The notes under the pieces were generated by a model. The model was not told where the DNA came from, did no database searches, and saw nothing but the letters and a program-made list of their open reading frames with translations. 64,000 nt of DNA, from positions 62,001 to 126,000 of the forward strand of contig JBNKJV010000001.1 in NCBI GenBank assembly GCA_050291465.1, read 5' to 3'. A program made the position numbers and the translations under genes. Numbering within the stretch: position 1 is the first letter of the stretch; each line of letters opens with the position of its first letter. The stretch is from CBFDBF01 sp050291465. Lineage in GTDB: Bacteria > Pseudomonadota > Gammaproteobacteria > Chromatiales > Chromatiaceae. This document shows positions 57,423 to 64,000 of the stretch, one piece after another.

Positions 57423-58862
57423 TTACTCCTTGCCGGAAGAATCCCCGGCGCGGATATCGCTGATCAGGGTAGTGGTGGAACAGCTTTCCACATACTCCAT
57501 CACCTTGACCTCTCCGCCCGCCTCCCGGACACAACGGGCTCCCGGGATTTTATCGGGATCGTTATCGCCGCCCTTGACCAGAAAGTCCGGCTTCAGGCTG
57601 CAGATCATCCGCTCCGGCGTGTCCTCCGCAAAGGGCACGACCCAGTCCACGCAGCCGAGGGCGGCCAGCACCATCATACGCCGTTCCAGACTATTGACCG
57701 GCCGATCCGGCCCCTTCAGCCGGCGCACCGTTTCGTCCACGTTGACCGCCACCACCAATCTATCTCCCAGGCGACTGGCCTGCTCCAGGTAAGTGACATG
57801 ACCGGCGTGCAGTATATCGAAACAACCGTTGGTAAAAACCACCGTCTCTCCCCGGGCGCGGGCGGTATCCAGCGCGGAGCTGAGCTGCTCCTCGGAGACG
57901 ATGCCCCGGTGTATCACCTCCTGTTCCGCCAGGGCCCGACGTATTTCATCCCTGGAAGCGGTGGCGGTTCCCAGCTTCCCGACCACGATCCCGGCCGCGA
58001 CGTTGGATACCTGGGTCGCCGCCTCCAGGGGCATGCCACCCGCCAGCGCCGCCGCCAGCACCGAGATGACGGTATCACCGGCACCGGTTACGTCGAACAC
58101 CTCCCGCGCATGGGTGGGAAGATGGCGCGGTTCCTTACCCTGTTCCAGTAGGGTCATACCCTGCTCCCCGCGCGTGATCAACAGCGCCTGGAGATTACAT
58201 GTCTGCATCAAGGCGTGGCCCCGTTCCACGATCTCCTGGTCGCTCTCACACCTACCGACCACGGCCTCGAACTCGGTGAGATTGGGGGTGATCAGGGTCG
58301 CGCCGCTGTACTTCTTGAAATCCGTGCCCTTCGGATCCACCAGCACCGCCTTGCCCGCCTTCCGTGCCAGGCTGATGAGTTCCTCGACCCGACGCAGGGT
58401 CCCTTTGCCGTAATCGGAGAGCAGCACCAGATCGCAGGTGGGCAGCTGGACACCGAACTGCGCCAACATGTCGGAGCCGTTCAATCCCGGGAAACCGTCC
58501 TCGAAATCAAGCCGGATAAGTTGCTGATGACGACTGATGATGCGTAGCTTGGTAATGGTGGGATACCTTTCGATGCGCTCGAAACGGCAATCCACACCCC
58601 GGTCCTGCAGGCTCTTCTCCAGTACCAGCGACATCTCGTCGTCGCCGGTCATACCGATAAGCACCGCGCCGGCACCCAGGGCGGTGATGTTCAGCGCTAC
58701 GTTACCGGCGCCCCCCGGGCGACTCTCCTCGTCCTCCACCCGCACCACGGGCACCGGCGCCTCCGGCGAGATGCGATTGGTGCCGCCATGCCAGTAACGA
58801 TCGAGCATGACGTCCCCCACCACGAGGACCCTGACGGCGCTGAAATCGGGAAGCTCTTTCAT
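57423..58862 (-). CDS. hldE: bifunctional heptose kinase/adenylyltransferase HldE
   Basis: A 479-residue fusion. The N-terminal PfkB-type kinase (about 1-320) shows RPGGAGNVALNI and DVTGAGDTVISVLAAAL, and the C-terminal nucleotidyltransferase has FTNGCFDILHAGHVTYLEQA with the HxGH motif. It phosphorylates heptose 7-phosphate and adenylates it to ADP-heptose for LPS core. Length fits the E. coli protein (477). It is 97 bases upstream of ugd. Confidence 0.96.
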   Translation of the reverse strand: MKELPDFSAVRVLVVGDVMLDRYWHGGTNRISPEAPVPVVRVEDEESRPGGAGNVALNITALGAGAVLIGMTGDDEMSLVLEKSLQDRGVDCRFERIERYPTITKLRIISRHQQLIRLDFEDGFPGLNGSDMLAQFGVQLPTCDLVLLSDYGKGTLRRVEELISLARKAGKAVLVDPKGTDFKKYSGATLITPNLTEFEAVVGRCESDQEIVERGHALMQTCNLQALLITRGEQGMTLLEQGKEPRHLPTHAREVFDVTGAGDTVISVLAAALAGGMPLEAATQVSNVAAGIVVGKLGTATASRDEIRRALAEQEVIHRGIVSEEQLSSALDTARARGETVVFTNGCFDILHAGHVTYLEQASRLGDRLVVAVNVDETVRRLKGPDRPVNSLERRMMVLAALGCVDWVVPFAEDTPERMICSLKPDFLVKGGDNDPDKIPGARCVREAGGEVKVMEYVESCSTTTLISDIRAGDSSGKE

Positions 58863-58942
58863 AGGTCAATACGGACGGTTATCCAAAGTTCGCATCCTAA
58901 CATATAAGGAGTATGAGCTGAGCAGACATACCGGGCTCACGG

Positions 58943-59584
58943 CTAAACAATTGCCCGGATCTTTTCCGCGTCACCGGAGGACAACCCCGCCGCATCCAGA
59001 TAGGCGGCGAGAAACCGTTCCCGTCCAAAGTGCTCATAGAAAACCAGGTGTTCCCGCCGCCGAAACAGGTGTTGAAAATTGCGTCGGCGCTCACCCACGG
59101 AGAGAGGCCGCCGCGAGAAGCGCATATCCGCCACATCGATAAGCCCCAGATCGCCGTTCTCCAGCAGCAGCACATTACCGAGATGCAGGGAACGGAAGTA
59201 GATCCCTTTGGCATGCAGCAGGGCGATATACCCGGCCAGTTTCTCCAGAAGATCGGACCTGTCGGGTTGCGACCGCAACAGATCCGCCAGGGCATCCCCC
59301 CGCAGCAGCCGGTAGATGATGCCGTGGCGACGTATGGCATGGCAGTAAAACACCTGCTCCACCGTAACGGTGCTGATACCCCGCTGCCGCAACCGTTCCG
59401 TATTGCGCCGGAAACGAAGGGAATAGGGGTAGATCATAGCCAGAGAGAACCACCGCTTTATCCGGAACAGCTTGATAATCCGGCCGTCCGGCCGCAGCAG
59501 CACCTTTACCCCGAACGCATCCCGCTCCAGCTCTCTGGCGCTGTCCACAAGTTCCCGATACTCCTTGCCCGTCAGCAGCTTCAC
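58943..59584 (-). CDS. LPS core kinase-like protein (WaaY/RfaP group)
   Basis: A protein of about 213 residues from the GTG at 59584, 20 bases after the waaP gene; a longer frame from 59680 overlaps waaP and has no ribosome site. Kinase-like signatures: FGVKVLLRPDGRIIKLFRIKRW, ALLHAKGIYFRSLHLGNVLLLENGDLGLIDVADMRF. The HLGN and LIDVAD segments fit the HRD/DFG region of atypical kinases; the catalytic Asp of HxD appears as H-L-G-N and may be altered. Probably phosphorylates or modifies LPS core, or acts as a scaffold. Confidence 0.75.
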   Translation of the reverse strand: MKLLTGKEYRELVDSARELERDAFGVKVLLRPDGRIIKLFRIKRWFSLAMIYPYSLRFRRNTERLRQRGISTVTVEQVFYCHAIRRHGIIYRLLRGDALADLLRSQPDRSDLLEKLAGYIALLHAKGIYFRSLHLGNVLLLENGDLGLIDVADMRFSRRPLSVGERRRNFQHLFRRREHLVFYEHFGRERFLAAYLDAAGLSSGDAEKIRAIV

Positions 59585-59603
59585 TGGATGGCTCTCTGTT
59601 TGC

Positions 59604-60428
59604 TCATTCCGCCGTCGGTAGCGGCCGCGGTGGACGACGCCCGAGATGGCGTGCCACCTGACGGAACAGACGCGCTGCATCGCCGGGTTTTCTGTCGTTC
59701 CCCAGGTAGTGGCAGATAAAGCGCATGCGGTCGTACCTGCTCAGCAACGAAACCGCAACGCGTGCCAGTCCGGAGAGATCCACAATCACCCCCCGCCGGC
59801 GACGCAACCGCATGGAGGAGGCACGGGGGGCGTCGATCCAGACCGGGGTATAACGATCGCCTTCCTTGCGGATAAGGATGTTGCGCCATTTCAGGTCATG
59901 ATGAAAAAACCTGTTTTCATGTGCGGTGCGCAACTGCTTCACCAGTGTTTGTGAGATCTGTTCATAGACACGCCTTTTCTCCTGTTGCGGCATTCCGCTC
60001 CAGATCTCGGTGGCGAAAGAACGCAGCTCCGGGGCATTCGGAACCTCACGGGTTACCAGAAAGGTCGCGATCAACATCCCCAGTATGCGCCGTTCCCCGA
60101 ACGCCACTACATCCAGGGTGGGAATCCCGAGTTCCTGCAGTCGCCGGTAGGCCCAGGTCTCCACCGCGGACTTGCCGGGGCGCATCCAGAACTCCAGCCA
60201 GAACTTCTTCGGATAGACATAGCGCTTGAAAAACACCACCGAGCCGTCCCCGAGCAGGGTTCGATAGCACTTGGTGGCGGGGGAGGTGGACATCCGTTTG
60301 TCACCCACCACCCGGGTCCAGTCCCGGTCCTCCGCTATGCCGATGGCGGCAAGCCGTTCCTTCCAGGCCGGTTCGACCCGGAACCTGCTGCCATGCACAA
60401 CCTGAACCGACCGGGAAAGGGTAATCAT
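59604..60428 (-). CDS. waaP: LPS core heptose kinase, WaaP family
   Basis: A 274-residue kinase of the Kdo/WaaP group. Visible are KRYVYPKKFWLEFWMRPGKSAVETWAYRRL, the catalytic HHDLKWRNILIRK (about 172-184) with the Asp and Asn, and a downstream WIDAPRAS that holds the DFG-like Asp. It phosphorylates a core heptose in the cytoplasm. It is preceded by a methyltransferase gene with 19 bases between, and followed by the second kinase-like gene. Confidence 0.88.
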   Translation of the reverse strand: MITLSRSVQVVHGSRFRVEPAWKERLAAIGIAEDRDWTRVVGDKRMSTSPATKCYRTLLGDGSVVFFKRYVYPKKFWLEFWMRPGKSAVETWAYRRLQELGIPTLDVVAFGERRILGMLIATFLVTREVPNAPELRSFATEIWSGMPQQEKRRVYEQISQTLVKQLRTAHENRFFHHDLKWRNILIRKEGDRYTPVWIDAPRASSMRLRRRRGVIVDLSGLARVAVSLLSRYDRMRFICHYLGNDRKPGDAARLFRQVARHLGRRPPRPLPTAE

Positions 60429-60447
60429 GGGAGAGTGGCGCGCCGGT

Positions 60448-61134
60448 TCAGTCCCGCTTTCTCAGCACATAGGTGCGCCACATGGCAAAACCCGGAATAA
60501 AGTCCGTATGGCCCAGGATCTCGAATCCCGCCTGTCGGAACTCGTTTTCCACAACGGCACGCTCGAGCACGAAGCGGTTCTGGTAGGCCTTGGCCGGTCG
60601 CCGCGCTTCCAACCGCATGCGGCGCCATGCCTTGTAGTTGCCGTCCACCCAGAGTGAGAGGCAGACCGAGTCGCGGGTTACGCGATGAAACTCCCGGTAG
60701 ATCCGCATGCGGTCCTCCGCCTCGCCGATGTGGTGCAGCAGCCGCATGCAGAAGATGTTTTCCACGGCACCGTCGGGCAGGTCTATATCGAAAGCGGAGG
60801 TCTGAAACAGTTTAAAGCGATCGCGAATCTCAGCCGGATGACTCTGGTCCGCTACCGCCACCATATTCTCGCTGTTGTCCGCCGCGTAGAGCTCCCGTTC
60901 CGGATCTTCCGCCAGCATCTCCCAGAAGCGCCCGGCACCGCACGGCAGATCGAGGATCGACTTCGGGTTACCCGCTATTTGCAAGGCATGGCGAGCCATG
61001 CGGTGCTCCCACCAATTTGAGATGCGGCGCGCGAGCCCTGCCCGATGCTTCGCGTGATAAGCCTGGGCGTGCTCCGGGGAGTACTTCTCGGAAAATTGCA
61101 GTTTAGGCGCCTGTCTGGTCAAGTCGACCTCCAA
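60448..61134 (-). CDS. SAM-dependent methyltransferase (class I)
   Basis: A 228-residue protein. SILDLPCGAGRFWEML near 60-75 is the SAM-binding loop; YAADNSENMVAVAD and VENIFCMRLLHHIGEAEDRMRI follow in the expected order. Substrate unknown; its place in the LPS operon suggests a sugar, lipid or ubiquinone-like target. No membrane helices. Confidence 0.85.
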   Translation of the reverse strand: MEVDLTRQAPKLQFSEKYSPEHAQAYHAKHRAGLARRISNWWEHRMARHALQIAGNPKSILDLPCGAGRFWEMLAEDPERELYAADNSENMVAVADQSHPAEIRDRFKLFQTSAFDIDLPDGAVENIFCMRLLHHIGEAEDRMRIYREFHRVTRDSVCLSLWVDGNYKAWRRMRLEARRPAKAYQNRFVLERAVVENEFRQAGFEILGHTDFIPGFAMWRTYVLRKRD

Positions 61135-61149
61135 AAATGCTGTAGCGGC

Positions 61150-61166
61150 CGCGGGACAATCCCGCG
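61150..61166. repeat. GC hairpin between lpxL and the methyltransferase gene
   Basis: CGCGGGA (61150-61156), loop CAA, TCCCGCG (61160-61166). It could terminate or attenuate the lpxL transcript on the minus strand; no T tract is present. Confidence 0.4.
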
Positions 61167-61247
61167 CGGGCCGTTATGCTAGCCGATTTGGGAGGAAAAA
61201 TCCCGATTCCCCCTTACCCCTCCGGGACGAACCGGATCGGACCCCGC

Positions 61248-62222
61248 TCAGGCATAGGGGGACGGATCACCCCGGCTGGGGCGGGTCCGGAAACGGCGAT
61301 GGACCCACAGGTACTGGTCCGGGTACCGTCGCACCCAGCGTTCGATAATATGGTTGATCCGCTGGGTATCCGCCTCGATGTCACCGGAGGGAAAATCCTC
61401 CAGAGCCGGCTCCAGAATCAGATCGTAGCCGTCGCCGTCTTCCCGACGTACCGCACAGTAAGGAACCACCGCGGCCCCCGTCAGCTTCGCCAGCCGGGCG
61501 GTGGCGGAGTTGGTGGAGGCGATCTGATCGAAGAATTTCACGAACACCGCCTCCTTGCGGGAGGTGTTCTGATCCTGCGCATACCAGACCACCTTGTTCT
61601 GCCTGAGGAGCCGGATCATCTCCCGCACATTGTCCCGCCGCACCGATTTCTCCGTCCATCGCATCCGCCGCTCATAGATAAACCGGTCAATGGCCGGATC
61701 GTCATGGGGCCGATACATGAAATAGGTCGGATTAAACAACGACAACATTGTCGCCCCCATCTCCAGACTGGTGAAATGGGCGGACAGAGCGATTACACCC
61801 CGCCCCTTCGCCAGGGCCGCCTGCAGATGCTCCAGCCCCTGGATATGCGCCAACCCCCGAAGCTGCGGTTCTCCGGCCCACCACAACCAGACACTCTCCA
61901 GCATACCCATACCCAGCGCCCGGAAGTGTCGGCGCAACAGCCCGCGCCGCTCGCTCTCCTCAAGTTCCGGAAAACAGAGTTCCAGATTCCGTCCGGCGAT
62001 TCGCCTCCGGCCTCCGGCTACATGAAACAACACCCATCCGAACCCTCTCCCGAGCGCCAATACCGCGGGATAGGGAAGTAAGGCAAGCAAACGCAGCACC
62101 CCGAGACCGAGCAGCAACGGCCAGGATCTCACCGCCTCTAGAACTGACCCCTTTACTTCCGAACGCCTGTCCATCCGCCCCCCGGGTTTATCCGCCTTCA
62201 CCTGTATCCTCAAATCCGCCAA
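61248..62222 (-). CDS. lpxL: lipid A late acyltransferase (LpxL/HtrB family)
   Basis: A 324-residue inner-membrane acyltransferase. Hydrophobic anchor near 30-55, SAHFTSLEMG near 145-154 with the HxxxxE catalytic pair, and TNSATARLAKLTGAAVVPYC, DQYLWVHRRF near the end. It adds a secondary acyl chain to Kdo2-lipid A; lauroyl or other chain length is not predictable. It is the first gene of the LPS operon run that ends at waaA. Confidence 0.92.
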   Translation of the reverse strand: MADLRIQVKADKPGGRMDRRSEVKGSVLEAVRSWPLLLGLGVLRLLALLPYPAVLALGRGFGWVLFHVAGGRRRIAGRNLELCFPELEESERRGLLRRHFRALGMGMLESVWLWWAGEPQLRGLAHIQGLEHLQAALAKGRGVIALSAHFTSLEMGATMLSLFNPTYFMYRPHDDPAIDRFIYERRMRWTEKSVRRDNVREMIRLLRQNKVVWYAQDQNTSRKEAVFVKFFDQIASTNSATARLAKLTGAAVVPYCAVRREDGDGYDLILEPALEDFPSGDIEADTQRINHIIERWVRRYPDQYLWVHRRFRTRPSRGDPSPYA

Positions 62223-62307
62223 GAATTTCCATTTTTTATTATTCCATAGTTAAATACATTATCAGAGACCGCCCGCGCATTATCTTCTCCATAAATAACA
62301 GACAGTT

Positions 62308-63168
62308 ATGAGTATCAATCAAATCATCTACGTCCTCTCCACCAATTATGCCGGATCCCATTTTTTGGTACTGCAACTGGCGGCACACAGCAAATGCATA
62401 TCGGTGGGCGAACTGCATCGTTTTGATCCGAAATCGGCCCGGCGTAAACAAGCCTGCCACATCTGTACAACCGATGAAGAGTGCCCGCTTTTTCAAGGCC
62501 TTTATGGTCAGCCGGTCGAAAATCTCCACCCGGCTCTCATGGATAACGTGAGCAGATCATTTCCGGAAATCGACACCTTGATCGATAATTCAAAAAAGAC
62601 CGTCTGGGCGAAAAAATTTCTTGATCTTCCGGGCGTTCAACAGAAATACATTCACCTTATCAGAGACCCTCGGGCACTGGCTCGACGCTGGATGATGAAT
62701 TACGATACCCGCGCGGAAAAAAACAAGGTCCGGCGACTGATCGCCCGCCGCTGCTGGCCCAAGACCTGGAATATTCTTACCGGTAGCGAAGCAAATGTAT
62801 ATGCCTGGAAATGGGTACACCAGAACAGACTCATCACCGACTTCCTGAGCGGGAATGGACTTGATCACAGGCTGGTCACCTATCACGATCTGGTTTTCAA
62901 ACCGGACGAGGTCTTGCGGGATATCATGATCTGGGCCGGGCATGAATATGAGCCGAAGCAGAAGGAATACTGGAAATTCACCCATCACGGTTCCCAGAAG
63001 CCGCAATACATGAAACCACCCGAGGAAGGTGATAAGCGCTTCGACCAGCGCTGGAAGGACTATCTTGATAACGAGACTCAAGAAGAGATACTCGGCCATA
63101 CGGCCATAAACAACTACCTCGCTTCCATAAATCTCTCTTTAACGGATGCCGGGATTGTCCCCCGTTAA
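62308..63168 (+). CDS. sulfotransferase-family protein
   Basis: A 286-residue protein. The 5'-PSB-like loop reads YVLSTNYAGSHFLVLQL near 8-24 in place of the common PRSGTTW; IHLIRDPRALARRWMMNY near 113-130 is the 3'-PAPS binding block (RDPR). H...SQKPQYM near 230 is at a usual position of the acceptor region. It transfers sulfate from PAPS to a carbohydrate or other alcohol. It lies divergent from the LPS operon and is followed 56 bases later by a threonine-synthase-like gene on the same strand. Acceptor unknown. Confidence 0.75.
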   Translation: MSINQIIYVLSTNYAGSHFLVLQLAAHSKCISVGELHRFDPKSARRKQACHICTTDEECPLFQGLYGQPVENLHPALMDNVSRSFPEIDTLIDNSKKTVWAKKFLDLPGVQQKYIHLIRDPRALARRWMMNYDTRAEKNKVRRLIARRCWPKTWNILTGSEANVYAWKWVHQNRLITDFLSGNGLDHRLVTYHDLVFKPDEVLRDIMIWAGHEYEPKQKEYWKFTHHGSQKPQYMKPPEEGDKRFDQRWKDYLDNETQEEILGHTAINNYLASINLSLTDAGIVPR

Positions 63169-63224
63169 ACCGTTCATAGTATTTAAATCTTTCGCTGGAT
63201 AGATAGGATGCCCGGGATCGACAT

Positions 63225-64000
63225 ATGAAATACCAGATCGTCTGTTTTGACTGCGGAAGTATCGTGAATGGGTTCAGGGACTGGTACCAGAACGGCCAAT
63301 GCTGTCCGAAGTGCGGTTCCATATACGCCGATATTCGCTATACAGCCACAAGGGACGATTTTCTTTCCGCCCTTGACGGCAAGCCGCCCGCGGGAAAGGG
63401 CATCTGGCGTTATTTCGATTTCCTGCCTTTGAACAGTCTCAGTAACTCGGTGACAGCCGGAGAAGGTTGTGTCGCGGTTGAGCGCTGGCCGTTTCTGGAA
63501 GAAATCGCCGGGAAAACGGGCCTGGATATCAAGGTATACGCCCATCGTCATGACAACAACCCCGCGACGGGAACCTTTAAGGATCTTGCCGGAGCGGCAA
63601 TCGGCAGTGTTCTGAAGGAAACGGATATCCGCTCGTACGTCGTTGCCACCACCGGAAACATCGGCGTGGCCCTTTCAAGATATCTGGCTGATGCCGGCGT
63701 TTCCCTGCACGTATTCGTGCCTGAGACCAGCTCGTCATTGCACGATGCCGAAATAAGTTGTTTCGGGCAAAAGGTGTTCAGGGTACGTGGTGATTATTCG
63801 GCCGCCAAAAAAATGGCCGCCGCGTTCGCGGAAAAGTACAAAATACCCTTGTCTCCGAACAGCTACGACCCGATACGCATAGAGGCAAAGAAGACCATCG
63901 CCTACGAATGGTATCGCCAGCTGGATGATTTCCCTACCGTCTATATTCAGGCCCTTAGCGGCGGCACCGGGCCTCTGGGCATAGCGAAGGGATGCAGCGA
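63225..64000 (+). CDS. threonine synthase-like PLP enzyme, cut by the window edge
   Basis: The first 258 residues are visible; the gene runs past 64000. Residues 7-33 have a small zinc-binding-type start (CFDCGSIVNG, CCPKCGS). The PLP lysine lies in NNPATGTFKD (about 112-121), and the phosphate loop region TTGNIGVALSRYLADAGVSLHVFVPE and ALSGGTGPLGIAKG fit fold-type II enzymes such as threonine synthase. The symbol is not assigned: with a sulfotransferase neighbour it could be a specialised homologue making a modified amino acid. Confidence 0.8.
   Translation, partial: MKYQIVCFDCGSIVNGFRDWYQNGQCCPKCGSIYADIRYTATRDDFLSALDGKPPAGKGIWRYFDFLPLNSLSNSVTAGEGCVAVERWPFLEEIAGKTGLDIKVYAHRHDNNPATGTFKDLAGAAIGSVLKETDIRSYVVATTGNIGVALSRYLADAGVSLHVFVPETSSSLHDAEISCFGQKVFRVRGDYSAAKKMAAAFAEKYKIPLSPNSYDPIRIEAKKTIAYEWYRQLDDFPTVYIQALSGGTGPLGIAKGCS

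Noticed and set aside
1..64000. CRISPR arrays, tRNA, rRNA and integrated phage
   Set aside because: I looked for regular direct repeats, tRNA T-loop patterns, rRNA-like blocks and integrase or portal genes, and saw none. A formal tRNAscan or prophage search was not possible.

Overview
The window (about 58% GC by eye, dense coding, short gaps) looks like chromosome from a Gram-negative gammaproteobacterium. The evidence is a full LPS core/Kdo gene set (waaA, gmhA, hldE, ugd, WaaP-type kinases, LpxL), RND efflux, outer-membrane export, a cytochrome c4 gene, and the order cytochrome c4 - dsbA - endonuclease/phosphatase - GGDEF - znuA, which I recall from Pseudomonas (PA5490-PA5487 and nearby znu genes). 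The thiC - pcm - waaA neighbourhood and c-type cytochromes would fit a Chromatiales-like relative, but species cannot be fixed from this sequence. I see no prophage, intact insertion sequence, CRISPR array, tRNA or rRNA.

Layout. 1-2.4 kb: small envelope proteins on the minus strand. 2.4-4.8 kb: an orphan intrinsic terminator preceded by a GGA-rich stretch (candidate CsrA/Rsm-type small RNA), then an unrecognised three-gene cassette. 5-11.2 kb: a tripartite RND efflux operon and a DUF2892 protein. 11.4-16 kb: accessory-looking genes, including a LysR regulator and an unknown pair (a cytosolic protein with an internal duplication plus a small secreted cysteine protein). 16-17.3 kb: nhaA. 17.4-22.8 kb: a minus-strand exopolysaccharide-type locus (epimerase, processive GT2, TPR/beta-barrel exporter, GT-B-like protein).

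23.2-33.9 kb: a fatty-acid catabolism regulon on the plus strand (SDR, acyl-CoA ligase, PsrA-like TetR regulator, FadE, FadN-type fusion, thiolase, DUF4442 thioesterase-like protein). Two nearly identical palindromes overlap well-formed promoters in front of the SDR and the TetR gene, and both fit the PsrA operator pattern. 34-35.4 kb: a ferritin-like protein and exonuclease III. 35.5-41.6 kb: a zinc-centred minus-strand operon (znuA-znuC-znuB-yidD-permease-HIT-like nucleotidyltransferase) divergent from a zinc-ribbon protein.

41.6-49 kb: diguanylate cyclase, nuclease/phosphatase, DsbA, cytochrome c4, UbiA-family prenyltransferase, a lone WGR protein, a small cytochrome c and a GIY-YIG protein, with a dense array of small palindromes at 47.8-47.9 kb. 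49-52 kb: thiC under a TPP riboswitch, then pcm. 52-62.2 kb: a long minus-strand LPS operon in which an FAD oxidoreductase and an aldo/keto reductase are embedded with overlapping ends. 62.3 kb to the end: a sulfotransferase-like gene and a threonine-synthase-like gene cut by the window edge.

No single spectacular defence or mobile system was found. The best candidates for undescribed biology are the 2.66-4.76 kb cassette, the 14.2-15.9 kb pair, the GGA-rich small RNA candidate, and the GT2 export locus whose synthase has Leu in place of Arg at the QxxRW position.
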